NCBI GenBank assembly: GCA_949130485.1
Contig: OX422184.1
Span: 16,392,324-16,456,323 of the forward strand
Source: Agelas oroides
Lineage: Eukaryota > Porifera > Demospongiae > Agelasida > Agelasidae
DNA: 64,000 bases
Reading direction: 5' to 3'
The notes below the pieces were generated by a model. The model did not search any database. It was not told the origin of the DNA and saw only the letters and a list, made by a program, of their open reading frames with translations. The position numbers and the translations under genes are program-made. Numbering within the stretch: the stretch's first letter is position 1; each line of letters begins with the position of its first letter. Below, one piece after another: positions 11,227-22,201 of this stretch.

Positions 11227-11311
11227 CACTGCTGCCAACAGTGAGAACCATTGTACAAGCTCTTACATGTTTGATGACAGTAGGAAATTTGACTGCAGAA
11301 ACTAGTCTCCA
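11227..11311 (+). CDS. Candidate small exon, open only in unit 1
   Basis: A possible acceptor (ttccatacag) precedes and a strong donor (CTCCAG then GTGAGTG) follows. One frame reads SLLPTVRTIVQALTCLM and on to ETSLQ without stop. Copies at 25,017, 39,467 and 53,868 keep the donor but have a TAA in that frame. Not recognised; could be chance. Confidence 0.2.
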
Positions 11312-11910
11312 GGTGAGTGATAATGCATGTAAGCTCAAAACATAATTATACAAACTGAATTTAAAATTTACATGCTCATAAGCTCACAATTCATGTACAC
11401 AACAATAACCAACATGTGACATGTACATGAGTACAATGATGATCTTTTGTGAAATCGCATGGCTATAAGAATTAGTAAATGTTACTATGGTAACACCAAT
11501 CTTATATGGCAACTTTGACAGCATAACACAACTTAGAGGCTTCATTTGGGAGGGAGGGAGCTACGTAAGGGGACATTCACCCCCAATTGCTATATGTCAC
11601 CCTTTGAAATTTGCAACCCAAGTGCCAGAGGGTCTAAAATTTCCTGGGGTCGAGTCCCTAGACCCTGTGTACAGTGTGTATGCAACACATAACAATATAG
11701 TCAATAGTCAATAGTTAGATCATCCTCCACAGTACCATGGGTTTCGGACAACATATGGAGTGCGCTTATCCTGTTCCCAGGTCTCACACAGCATTACAAA
11801 GTGTCACAGTGCAAGCAACACTATGTGAGGTCTGTGAACAAGACTAGTGATGGCCCCCCAAACAAATCTTTTTACAGTCAACTTTCACCCCCTCTTGACA
11901 ATTTTCTAAA

Positions 11911-12363
11911 TACCGTATAGTGAGAAATTTTCGCAAGCATAAATTTTCGTGAATCACCAACATGCCAGGAAAAAATTTTTTTAGCAATTTTTAATTTCAC
12001 GCCTAGGTCGCGATCCATGACCATGTCCCCTACTATTTTGTGCGTGAAATGGCGACCCTCCCTAGGAAATCAAGCTTGCACTACAATGTTGAAGAGATTG
12101 CAAGAGGCTACCACACTTATCAAACCGTGTGGGTAGCTGTTGGCGATAAACTGCCAAATTTTTTAGCGATTTTTAATTTCACGCCTAGGTCATGATCCAT
12201 GACCATGTTTCGCACTATTTTGTGCGTGAAATGGCAACCCTCCCTAGGAAATCAAGCTTGCACTACAACGTTGAAGAGATTGCAAGAGGCTAACACACGT
12301 GTGGGTAGCTGTTGGAGATAAACTGCCATGCCAAAGGGAACAAGCAAACTCCGAAGATCTAGA
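11911..12363 (+). mobile_element. TA-flanked foldback element with HIRAN-like fragment, unit 1 (truncated)
   Basis: The left end is TACCGTATAG followed by GAGAAATTTTCGC, as in units 2-4. A 182-bp internal duplication repeats the start of the coding fragment (ATG at 12,049 and again at 12,231), and the right part is deleted: sequence jumps from GAAGATCT to the stretch equivalent to 56,190 in unit 4. The first copy keeps the best frame: MATLPRKSSLHYNVEE then GYHTYQTVWVAVGDKLP, where units 2-4 have a stop after the ARG preceding GY. Confidence 0.6.
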
Positions 12364-13589
12364 AGTCTACTACTACTACACATCTTGCACACCTGTTACT
12401 GTGTGTGACATACGGCATGAGCTAACCCAATCCTCACAAATGATGCACATGCACATACCAGCAAATGCTGCAATCTTGTCACATAAACACATTCATATCT
12501 CAACGTACGCTATTTGTCAATTTTTACCACCACGGCTATTACTTATAGCCATGCCTTTATGCTATTAGTAAGAATGTAAAATTGAGGGGAAGAGGACAGG
12601 TATAATCATCACACACGTGGCACAATGATGTTTACTAAGTGACAGATGGGAATTCTTGATCGTACGTAGTTTGTGAATAAAATGTAAAGGACTGGCATTG
12701 TTTGTGGTTGCATGTACTAAGCAAATATCAGTACTTGAGTTTTGATGGTTCACTGACTTCTGTTGGGGGAAGCCATAGGTTGTGATACGCTAAGGCCAAC
12801 TTGCATGACAGGATTACATGATACAGCTGGGGGTCAGGGTCCACGGAGTTTATGTATGGAGAGTGCAGATAGCATGGTACAAAGCCAGCTGTAGTTCGTG
12901 ATCGAGATGATGGATGGAACTCAGACCTTTTGTGGCTGTTCTATTATCTATGACCTTGAACACTATATGAGCCAAGCTTGGAATGCAGCTGACTTAGGTG
13001 AGCCAAAAGCGATGATAAACTTGGCTACTAGCTTTGTGTACACATTATTAATGGGCGGGCACAGGGAGATAAAGCAAGTTCCAGCTGCTGTACAAACAGC
13101 TCTTCAAATCTAGCTAGCTACCGCTGGCTTTATATCATCTGCAAGAAAATGATTCCCCACTGCATGTACTTGATAGACATCATTGTGTCTAAGTAGGTAC
13201 ATTGATTTTTTGATGAAACAGGCTTATCATCATAGTGGACATGCAGTGCAGCAACTAACCATCCATGAACGGGGTTGATAAAGGTCACAGACATGAGTTA
13301 TATTCGGACGTTCCAGCTTGTGTGGACCACTTGGCGTATTGCAAGAAGAAATACTTGTATGTACTGTTTTCAGGCACCATGATGGTTTTTCCAGCCTCTC
13401 ATGCTGTACTTAGCTTGACTCTGGGTTGTGCATGTGTGTGCAGTTGTGTTGGCATGAGAATTTCATATTATGTGTTATTAAGATTTAAGGGTGGGGCTAT
13501 GGTGGTCATGGTTCTGTGACAGTACTTTCATCTCAGGAACTGAGCGCTCTGCTGTGCAATGAAGCCCTGGAACATCATCTTCGCTAGCT
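12364..13589. other. Block shared with unit 4 only; two small ORFs
   Basis: Matches 56,190-57,400 in unit 4 and is largely absent from units 2 and 3. An ORF at 12,898-13,113 (71 codons, opening MIEMMDGTQTFCGC) contains a possible donor GACTTAG then GTGAGCC. An ORF at 13,265-13,519 has a counterpart at 57,072-57,305. Confidence 0.6.
13265..13519 (+). CDS. Candidate ORF, 84 codons, with hydrophobic segment
   Basis: Reads MNGVDKGHRHELYSDV, then CKKKYLYVLFSGTMM and a hydrophobic, Cys-rich stretch that could span a membrane. Unit 4 keeps the frame over about 60 codons with several substitutions (57,072-57,305). No family recognised. The flanking DNA is similar too, so coding is not proved. Confidence 0.2.
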   Translation: MNGVDKGHRHELYSDVPACVDHLAYCKKKYLYVLFSGTMMVFPASHAVLSLTLGCACVCSCVGMRISYYVLLRFKGGAMVVMVL

Positions 13590-14629
13590 GATTTTACCAT
13601 AGAACTAATACATTTTTAATCACTGAGAAGCGGACACCTCTCAACTCCGTACAACGGACACTGATCAGCCCCAGACTTACCTTAGTCAATACCAAATTAC
13701 CTCCAAGATGGACAGTGAAACTACACCCACCAATGGTTTAGTACGATAGTTTGTACTGTCACCAGAATTTTGGTCCTAGAAAGTTGGTCCCCCGGACCAA
13801 ATTTTCACAGAATAAGATGGTCTATCCCTTGAAAAACCAATCCAAGTTGAAGGTGCACATTTTAGGCCTTTTTAGGCAAACAAAAACTAGGCTGTTACAC
13901 TAGCATGCCGACTCTGCTATGCTGTTGTTCTAACTAAAGCACACCACCCACTACTTCGCATGAGTAGCAGGTGGTGTATGCAAACACTTGCTGAATCACA
14001 CCTTCTTTTGTTTACCAAACTATTTCTTCAGGTTTTATGATATTATACAGACACTTCCACACAAATGTAAAGTAGCTATCTGTGCTTGGACCATTCGATG
14101 TGCGGACCAAAATTTTCAGAAAATAATTTCCGTGACAGTACATAATGTGAACATTTGTGGACCGCTTTCGTGAGATTGTGTACCAACATCACTGGATTCA
14201 AAGATTGGGCATTATATCAGGATTGTAGCTATCGTACTAGAACTTCTCGCCATATGGCACAGCAATGGAGAGGTCTGAAAATGTGACCTGATTGCACTCA
14301 ACTGTCTGAGCATACATTGCTACGTATGCCTACTGGAAGTGCATATACGGAATACCCATAACAAATACCTCCGTATTTGGACACGTAGTGGTGTCCTTAC
14401 TCACAGCAACAAATAACAATCGAGTGTTTATTTAGTTACTGTATAATTGTATAAGTCATAATTGCAACCATTATACATTTTATTTTGGCACTTCGTAATT
14501 GAAAATAATACTACATTTCAGAGACTTTAAGCGTTAATTTTTATCTTCATGAAGTTTCCAATAGGTTTAAGAGAAAACTTCTGAAGTGGTCAACGTCTCC
14601 AATGTGTCCCTTGTTCAAAGGTTTTACTG
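13590..14629. mobile_element. Tigger-like element B, unit 1 (left end missing)
   Basis: Same insertion as 43,679-44,604 in unit 3; ends GGTTTTACTG then TA. The left terminal repeat is gone, and the break joins element interior directly to ttcgctagct, which is host sequence in unit 4. Confidence 0.8.
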
Positions 14630-14648
14630 TAGTCTCACTCCCAGCCCT

Positions 14649-15251
14649 TAGCCTCGTTCCCAGGCTCTCCCCACGTGCAAACGAAAAGTCGAAAGGAAAG
14701 GGGAGAGCCTGGTAAAATTTATCACGTGAGAAACGTCATAGGTAGAGAGAACTTAATTACATGTGGGCGAACAAATGAACTCGCCCACGTTGTGATATTC
14801 GTTCAGTTGGAACTTGCGATAGCTTTATGGCCGACAGAATGGGACTAGACGGCACTATGCTACATTACCTGGCAGTACGGAAAGCTATGGTGAGCGTTCT
14901 CAGACCCGTACATTCGGCAAACTGACCGCTGTACACCCCGGAGAATGGCTTTCAAGGCGCTATTAAACGTCAAGGCGGCCCTTTCCTAGGCTTTGCTCAA
15001 GTTTTCTCTGCGCTTATTGTTCGAAAATAAACTGCCAGAACGGGCTCCTACTACAAAACATACGTGTACTGCGATTTAATATCGATCAACTACGTGCGTG
15101 GGCACATTGACGATCCGCCTACGTTCAATTAAGTCCTCTCTACCCTTCTCTCTACCCCTACGTCACTCACGTGATAAATTATTCCAGGCCCTCTACCGCT
15201 TTTCCGTACTGCAAGTGACAGAAAGCTGGGCGGGGCCTGGGAACAAGGCTA
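14649..15251. mobile_element. Mutator-like nonautonomous element, 603 bp, with possible captured exon
   Basis: Ends TAGCCTCGTTCCCAGGC and GCCTGGGAACAAGGCTA. The flanks are a 9-bp near-perfect repeat (cccagccct against tccagccct). The empty site is intact in unit 2 (29,875, cccagcccttgccac). A 9-bp duplication with long inverted ends fits Mutator-like elements. The interior is richer in CpG than the surroundings and has nested inverted segments (ctctcccc... and ggggagag). Confidence 0.8.
14827..14889 (+). CDS. Possible captured first exon inside the Mutator-like element
   Basis: ATG followed by 20 more open codons (MADRMGLDGTMLHYLAVRKA then M) running straight into a good splice donor, GTGAGCG, at 14,890. 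The exon is 63 bp. This looks like a host first exon picked up by the element, as in Pack-MULEs. No family recognised, and chance is not excluded. Confidence 0.3.
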
Positions 15252-16125
15252 TCCAGCCCTTGCCACTGTCACTTACAGTAGGCAAAAATGAGACTTATAA
15301 CATGCTATACTCATCGTAGGAGTGATGACAATATCCTACAGTGCCAGACTACACAGCTACCATGGCCCAGCACATATGTGTACTCCATGCAAGAAGCCTC
15401 TGAGATTCAGTGAAAACTGTCACGTGGGGCAAGCTCAGTTATGAGCCACATTTAGTAACAAGATATAATGATTAACTAGTGCTATAGCAACATACATAGC
15501 CTCTACTATTCATTATAATCAAAATTGGAAAGCAATAATAAAAGATTTTCAACCAACAATAAACTGACAACAACCAATTGCACTAACGGAGTAGTCATAC
15601 GACATGTAATTATAGTCAGTACAGTCGCCACTTACATACACTTTGTCATGGGTATGTAACAAGTGACTAAACTGTGTGTATAATTAGCAGTTAATGTCTC
15701 ATGAATGCAAGTCTGTATTGTGACAGAACTGATATGTAGGCTGTTGCATGCATGATGCTCTTACATGTTGTTATGGGTATGTATGTATAATTACATGTTA
15801 TGGGTATGTAACAAGTGACTCTCTGTATTGTGAATGACATAACTGATAGCTGTTGTTAATGTGGTCTGACTATAGCTCAGTCAGTTTCACACTCTGGTTT
15901 GGTTAATCAAAACAAATCCAGCTTGAACTAAGTTAATGTGGCGGTTCAACCTTCTGGACTGACAACTAGTCCAGAGAAGTACATTTTTTTGCACACCCAA
16001 CCTATTCTTCTGTGGCAATAGTGGAATTGTTTTATAGCTTTAGGACTGCTCTTTGTGACTATCTAGATAATTGTTATTCAAGAAGCAGCAGTAAGCAGAA
16101 AAAGTTTTAAAACTTTGCTTGTACT
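15252..16125. other. No gene seen between MITE and foldback
   Basis: Repeated at 29,880-30,765 and 44,630-45,503. It holds direct repeats of an ACATGTTGTTATGGGTATGTA motif (15,640-15,830 and counterparts) whose copy number differs slightly among units. Confidence 0.55.
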
Positions 16126-16583
16126 GTAGTCTCGTGAAAGAATTCCCATGGGCGGAGCACCTTACAAGTCTGCCAAAGAGGGGGGTGGGTACTCTTTTGA
16201 GTATTCGGCATTTAACCACGAAAGAGCGCCCATGTCATGTTTACATGCCCTTGAAGCAAATAATTGGACAAACAATAACCTATGATGGAACCACCAGCGG
16301 CTACGAACTGACAGCACACAACACTCTGAACGGCACCATGTCACCGTGAGCATGGTGTAACTCACAGTGTGCACCGCATTAGCTACGTGCATCTAAGCAA
16401 AGATTCCTTGTACTAACCTCGGTGAAGTATTACACAAAGTTTATTACCTCAGATACGCATAGGGCTTGAGGCTGGGCTTCTCAAACTGCACGTGAAGCTC
16501 GCTCCAGGGTGGGCGCTCATTCAAGGGGCCAAATGTAGGGGGTGGGCATTCTTTCGTGAGTGGGCGCTCTTTCGCGTGACTAT
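16126..16583. mobile_element. Foldback element with GTAGTCTCG ends, unit 1
   Basis: Left end GTAGTCTCGTGAAAG, right end the inverse (here CGTGACTA). Internally, CGAAAGAGCGCCCA-type motifs recur in both orientations. Same insertion in units 2 (30,766-31,224) and 3 (45,504-45,961). Open frames on both strands arise from the motif repeats. Target duplication not determined. Confidence 0.6.
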
Positions 16584-17849
16584 GATATACGGATGTTACG
16601 TGTATTCCAAATAAAATATTTGACTTGAATGTCTGAAAAAAAGGGGAAAAAATTGTTTATATTGTTCCCTTTACGGCACCGTATGCTCGAGCACTTGCAG
16701 TAAAGACTTGGGGCCATCTTACAGTAACAGATACCAGCTAACTTCACAGTTAGTTTGGGGTGTTAATGTGCAGGACATGTCAGACCTTTTGGATGACACG
16801 CTACAATATCATGTGTAAATCTGTACCAAGGATTCCCTCTCCCACCTTTCATATTGAAAACAATGGTTTGGGAAGATAGGAATGAGGCTAACTAATTACC
16901 AGTACATGTAAAACCCAGTAGAAAATAATCATGTTCCATTTTTGCGCTCACACAGGTACTGTTGTTACTCATGAAGTTTACATGTTGCCTGTGGAATTAT
17001 GATCCACGCATGTACACAGGTAAAGGAATGCTACAGAAAGTCTCTGCTGTCGTAAACACTGCTGTTAAGTGCAGATTACTACTACCAGTAGCACTGGTGT
17101 TATTTTGGTATAACTATCGAGTCTACTGATGTTGCTGTTGAGGTTTCTACTATCCAGATGACTATTGAAGTTTGGCAATGGATATCAGCAAGTGTAGTGA
17201 TTACCTAAACTAACTGAGTGTTACATCTGTGTATAGGTCATTCCTTCAAACATTTTGTTCTCACCTTGTCAATGCTCTTGAACCTCACTAACATAATTCT
17301 GGAGAATAGTGAACTATCTTAAGAATGTAAACTTTGTGAGACATTTTGCACATGCACTATTAAAAAGCCACTAGTTTACAGCAGCTAAATATTTTCTTAT
17401 CCATAAATAAATGACTTCCGGTACGCAGCACATATCTTATGCATAAACACTCTCATCCATAGCTCTCATAACACCACCTTGAATTCCAACACGTGCAGTG
17501 TACCAGAAGCAATTTAAAGTTAAGACGGCAGATGTGCTGAAATATTTCACATCAGAAGGCTTTCTGACAGACCTTTTTTAAGCAGAAGGTACAAAGAGAA
17601 AGTACATGCACTTTACTTCAGAACAGAGAACACATAGGATGATATACTGCCTAATGTAGTATGTGTGGTGGTACTGATCTTACAATAGTAAACACATTAA
17701 TTTGTACTAATAGCATTGATAATCTAAAGATCAAGTCTGTATTGTACTATGGTAATTGCTTGGAAGCCTTAATAATGCTGCCTGTGTACATTATACCATA
17801 CACACGTCATTTGATTGACATGTTTACTATAAAATCCTCTGCTTCTTGA

Positions 17850-18155
17850 GTTATGTAACTCTGGAGTGATCATGGAAGCTAAGCAATGAGTGAGATTAAC
17901 TGAACAGTATTTGTCACACAGTATACAGCCAGGTACCCTTGCTGAATGGGTCGTAACACCAACCATACTGTATGGAGCTCCTTACTCATATTAACCTCAC
18001 CAATCAAAACATGTTATTGTATCAGTCTCCCCAGCTGCAATGGCCATATCAATCACTTCAATGGAAGGCTCCACATGCAACTGCGCTCTCAGACACTATC
18101 AATCAGCAAAAAAGTTAAAGGATGTGCAGGACAGCTGTTCTTTCTATAAGTAAAA
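17850..18155 (+). pseudogene. Broken Pro/Tyr-rich block 1, unit 2
   Basis: Counterpart of 32,536-32,820. A TAA lies in the Tyr/Gln/Pro stretch and a short change replaces the second Tyr-rich motif. The ending CAGGACAGCTG...TTCTATAAGTAA is retained. Confidence 0.4.
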
Positions 18156-18606
18156 TTCACTTCATTATTGTACAAGGTGATGCTAATCCCATGTTACAAA
18201 CGTTTCATATATCAGGAGAGGGATTGTGCTATCAAACATGGTACAACTATAGACTTGACTAGGATAGCCTCCAACGTTAGTCCTGTTGAGACCACTGTCA
18301 TCACTAGCACTGCCATTAACACTACAACTCTCGAGGCTGCTGATGCTACTGCTACTATTACCAGATGACTATTGTCAATAATAGAATCTTTATGGATATC
18401 AGCTGTAGCACTGAACTACCTGTGTGTCGTTACTCCTCCCAACAACTGTTGTTCAGACCTCTTGAAACTCCTTATTAGCTACAGATTAGTTGCTTGGAAA
18501 CCTGTGTAAGTATAATTGGGTTTACATGTTTACATGTATTTCCCTGATCTTCTGCTTTTGAAATAACTATTGGTCCTGGTGATTGAAGGAAAGCAGCAAG
18601 TGATTC

Positions 18607-18643
18607 TAGTCTCGTTCCATGGCTGGGGCTTGGAATGAGGTTG
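18607..18643. mobile_element. Worn TAGTCTCG...GAGGTT foldback
   Basis: Same position and family as 18,794 but in a duplicated copy of the region. Counterparts at 33,609-33,645 and 48,094-48,130. Confidence 0.5.
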
Positions 18644-18793
18644 CAAGCAATACAAGATAGCCAACACAAGCAATTCTAAACCTGTGTAAGTATAATTGGG
18701 TTTACATGTTTACATGTACTTTCTGTTTACATGTATTTAGACAACTATTGGAGAGCAAAGTCCTGATGATTGAAGCAAAGCAGCAAGTGATTC

Positions 18794-18830
18794 TAGCCTC
18801 ATTCCCAGGCCGGACCTGGGAACGAGGCTA
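18794..18830. mobile_element. Tiny Mutator-like foldback, unit 2
   Basis: Same insertion as 2,416-2,452. The flanking 10-mers are CAAGTGATTC and CAAGTAATTC here; the left one has a single change. Confidence 0.7.
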
Positions 18831-18929
18831 CAAGTAATTCAAGATAACCAACAAGCAATTCTCACTAGACTTGCAGCAACTGAACAGTATTTGTCATACA
18901 GCCTCAGCTGAATGGGTTGCAACTAACCA

Positions 18930-19690
18930 CCCTACATGTATCCATTGTATCAACCCCAACAATACCTATTTATGTCTCAGTCACATCAGCCACATCAGCC
19001 CTTAGGCTATCAACCACCTCCAATGAGTAGCTACCGAAGTGCAACAGACCTGTCAGATGCCTCCAGGTCCATCAGTGTTCAATCCAGCAGCTAACCCTAG
19101 ACGAGAACCAATTCCATCAAGAAAGCCAGCAATGCATTGCTATTGTCAGTCATCAATAAATAAAATTGAAGGTACATGTGCCAACAATACCCCAAGGTAC
19201 AAGGTGATAGCAAAGCCAGAACACTACCTGTCAAGCTGGCACAAGAAGCCATCACAGGGACTACTGGTGGTAGTGGAGAGCTTCGTGTCTTACCTGAGTT
19301 AGATGAGTATTATCAAACAGTTCTTGCAGTATTGGTCCGACCGTGTGGAGTTCGAAGCCGTGTCTGTTTCAATGTCATGGGGCAAGTGGCTTCAGAAAGC
19401 TTACGACAACTATAGTAGCTGTACTTACACTCATGTACTATTTCACAATTCCAACTCCTGCACACAAAAATGCCACCAGATATTTGTCCTAATTAAGGCT
19501 CATGAATCTTCTGAAAGGAGCGGAGGATAGCGAAGTCATCTTGGCTGGAAGTGACTCAAGTCACACTCCAGTTTCCTGCTCCCAGAAGCTAGCTAGGCAA
19601 GAGCGATTATGGAAGCGGAATCAGTTACTTGGAAGATGTGTGGAAAATCACACGACTCATTGGGACACTACCACATGAGATTGGGTTAAA
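18930..19690 (+). pseudogene. Pro/Tyr block 2 and BEN-like tail, unit 2
   Basis: Nearly identical to unit 4 (48,420-49,180). A small insertion and a TAA break the Pro-rich part (about 18,999 and 19,091). The BEN-like part reads LPVKLAQEAITGTTGGSG then ELRVLPELDE in one frame and HERE loses the LNLQM segment of unit 3. A downstream open stretch carries QKLARQERLWKRNQLLGRC-like codons. Confidence 0.4.
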
Positions 19691-19747
19691 AGAGAACCTC
19701 CCCTAAATAAACAGCAGAATGGAAACGATAAATGGAAGAATTTTATA

Positions 19748-20017
19748 TGTGACAGTCCCGTGTAGAAATGTAAGATTATTCCGTTGCGTATTTCGATCAC
19801 ATCGCTGTGTTTGAAGCGCCATATCGCTGAACTTCCGTCAAGGGCGGGGCTCGTATGCACTTTGTAGATGCATGAATACCTAAGGAATCTACAAAGTGCA
19901 TATGAGCTACGCCCTTAATGGAAGTTCAGCGATACGGCGCTTTGAACACAGGATGCGATCGAAATACGCAACGGAATAATAATGGAATAATCTTTGATTT
20001 CTACACGGACTGCCACA
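19748..20017. mobile_element. 270-bp palindromic MITE, unit 2
   Basis: Ends TGTGACAGTCCCGTG and CACGGACTGCCACA, flanked by TA. The whole element is one long foldback: each arm contains ATTCCGTTGCGTATTTCGATC and GCACTTTGTAGAT. Empty sites at about 6,776 (unit 1) and 34,555 (unit 3). TA duplication suggests Tc1/mariner-type mobilisation. Confidence 0.9.
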
Positions 20018-20805
20018 TATGGCAGTATGCTCAAAAGCCACCAATGCAACAAATTTAATTCCCCCAAAGTATTTCTGGGTATATGTATACTATTGACAAG
20101 TGGGTTCACCAGCACCACACACAGTAGCAATTCTCCCTAGATGAGCTATATATAACACTTGGGTTATGAGTGGAGACTCGTGTTCTTCATATTAATTCAT
20201 GTCTTAGAATCCATATCATCATAAGCAGATGATGACTAAAATGGCACAAATATTGGATACAAATTCTCTTTCAGTAGTACGCGGAGACTTCTGTGTGTTA
20301 CCTAATCAGAGCCTAATATTCACGACAAGACACTGAAAGTTGGCATGCACAATTTGAATATAGATATGAATAAAATACAAACTCAGGGGCATTAAGGACG
20401 AGGTAAGGACAAGACTGAGTGTTGTTGCTAGGAATGGTACAAGCCTAAAACAGTCTCTTGGTATTGTGATAGCCAAAAGGCTTAGTTGCATTCCAAGGCA
20501 TTGTTTACACAGATACAACTGGCTTCCTGTTTGTGGTGAGATAACACCCACCCCAGGGGTAATTTAGGCAACATGCACAAAGCAACTGGACCCAGTCCTG
20601 ACAAAGACAAGGAAGGTTACATATATACAAGTGGCCAGAGAAACTACAGATACAATCTTATGTATTGTTCGAGAGGAGGCTGGCTTTTCTCTTGATGCTC
20701 TTTCTATATACACTTCTTGTAAGAAATCTGTAGGAGGGGCCAGGGAGCCCTAACCTACACTCCTGTATGAAACTCTGGCAAGTCTAATTTCAGGAATTCA
20801 CATAC
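20018..20805. other. No gene seen between the MITE and the Death exon, unit 2
   Basis: A minus-strand ORF at 20,306-20,551 (81 codons) is preserved identically at 49,793-50,038, but the flanking DNA is also identical, so it carries no coding signal. Confidence 0.5.
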
Positions 20806-21072
20806 CTTGTGGTGGCAAGTATTGTTTCACCATCGTTGCTGCTCTCTCCTCTCCACTCCTGTAAAGTGCTGCGCCTAACTGCTCCCATGAAGGACCAGGG
20901 TGAGTGTTGACCCAATATCTTCCAAGTTTGAGGCGCTTTTCCATCTCAGTGGATGACTGCTCCTTGATCTCCTGTTGCTTGGAGGATGGAACATTGAGCC
21001 AATCTCCCACCTTCTCCCACTCCTGCACCTTTCCCATCACCTCCAACACCCTGTCCACTGTCAAGGTTGGGT
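20806..21072 (-). CDS. Death-domain exon, unit 2
   Basis: Symmetric phase 1-1 exon of 267 bp, with acceptor (TGTCTCTCCCTCAG) right of 21,072 and donor GTATGT left of 20,806. The peptide runs LTVDRVLEVMGKVQEWEKVG, DWLNVPSSKQQEIKEQSST, RLKLGRYWVNTHPGPSWEQL, GAALYRSGEERAATMVKQYL. This matches the usual six-helix Death-domain length and spacing, with the conserved Trp in helix 5 and PSWEQL. Compared with unit 4 there are five base changes, of which four alter residues (N/I, Q/R, R/G, S/N). No stop or frameshift, so probably a usable exon. Its gene runs on the minus strand, opposite to the BEN-like gene. Other exons were not found. Confidence 0.8.
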
Positions 21073-21790
21073 CTGAGGGAGAGACACAAGCAGAAGGGGA
21101 GAACAGTGAAGAGTAAACAACATTGTATTCATTCCAGGTCCTCAACTTCATGCTAACTGAGCAGGAACACACAGTGATCTGAATCCTGATGTACACTGAT
21201 GACATTGAAATGCACTGTCACACACTCATCTTGGACTTGTACGCTTAATCACACAATGTCTTTGACTAATGAAGTTACTCAAATCATGTCATGTGACAGC
21301 GTGCTACAACAGTAGAACCCTAATTATCCACTGAGACATTCTAACACAATCTCCACTCCCAATTTATCTTCCCATAAAATAGTAATGGCAATGTACTCTA
21401 CTTAATTGTATCCTAGAGCCTGTAATGTGTGCTTTATGAGAACATGAAGGTGTGCTGCACACAGTAAGGTAGGCATGGACATGGCTACTTTCTTGAGAGA
21501 CTGGCAGTAATTGTTATCAAACTTTAGGGTGCCTCTGGCTTTCTTGGGGCAGAGGGAGAGGGGGTATAATACACTATTTCCTCCCACTTAGTAGCCTCGT
21601 TACTAGGTTAATTTCCTCTTTCAGCAGGAAGAGCCTGGTAACATCTATAATACAAAGCCTGGGTACGAGGTTTGTACCACACTTGCTGCCCACTGGGAGA
21701 CTGAGGGAAGGGGGGAGTGAGGGGTGGGGTGGAGGGGAGAGGGAGGACATATACACTAAGAGACTGAGAGGAGGCGACTTACTTAGTTGC
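21073..21790. other. Intron-like and purine-rich stretch, unit 2
   Basis: No exon recognised. Nearly identical in units 1, 2 and 4 (7,654-8,366, 50,560-51,280). It ends in the purine tract with the G-quadruplex motif. Confidence 0.5.
21710..21737 (+). promoter_or_regulatory. G-quadruplex motif, unit 2
   Basis: Same four-run pattern and loops as at 8,290. Confidence 0.6.
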
Positions 21791-22201
21791 TACAGTGACT
21801 CATGTTGACAGTGTAAATGTACACAAATTGGAAATTACAAGTGACAATGGCTTACAATTCATTTACACAACAATAATAAACAGGCACCTGTGTGTGAGTA
21901 CGATAATGACCTTTTGCAAAAAGACATGGCTAACACTTATGGTGTGGTTATGTGGCATTTTGATAGCCTAAACAACTTAATATGGGAGTCTTCAGCAAAT
22001 ACTAAACAGCTCTGTCAGTTTGTGAGTTTCTTCATGTACGTGTAACCACACACCATGGGAAATTTTGGCGTAGTCATGTTATGCAGTGATTCATGCATGG
22101 TGAAACATTAGCTATAAGAATTGTTGTGTCAGTTTAATAGTTTTATTCCTTAGCTAATGTATGTAGTACCAATCAATCAGAAACTAGACTTGCATGTTTA
22201 A

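Larger units (their letters stand above)
1..16906. repeat. Tandem array unit 1 (about 14.7-kb family, enlarged to 16.9 kb)
   Basis: Position 1 corresponds to 16,907 and 31,558; the matching start in unit 4 is at about 46,293. Unit 1 is longer than the others because it carries a 3.4-kb composite insertion (2,553-5,953), a 686-bp Tigger-like element and a 603-bp Mutator-like element. It lacks the minisatellite and palindrome of units 2 and 3. It probably does not mark the true left end of the array, because the window begins inside sequence that is repeated in every unit. Confidence 0.93.

Noticed and set aside
20306-20551. 81-codon minus ORF conserved identically in unit 4
   Set aside because: The whole 5-kb region is nearly identical between units 2 and 4, so ORF identity is uninformative; no domain seen.
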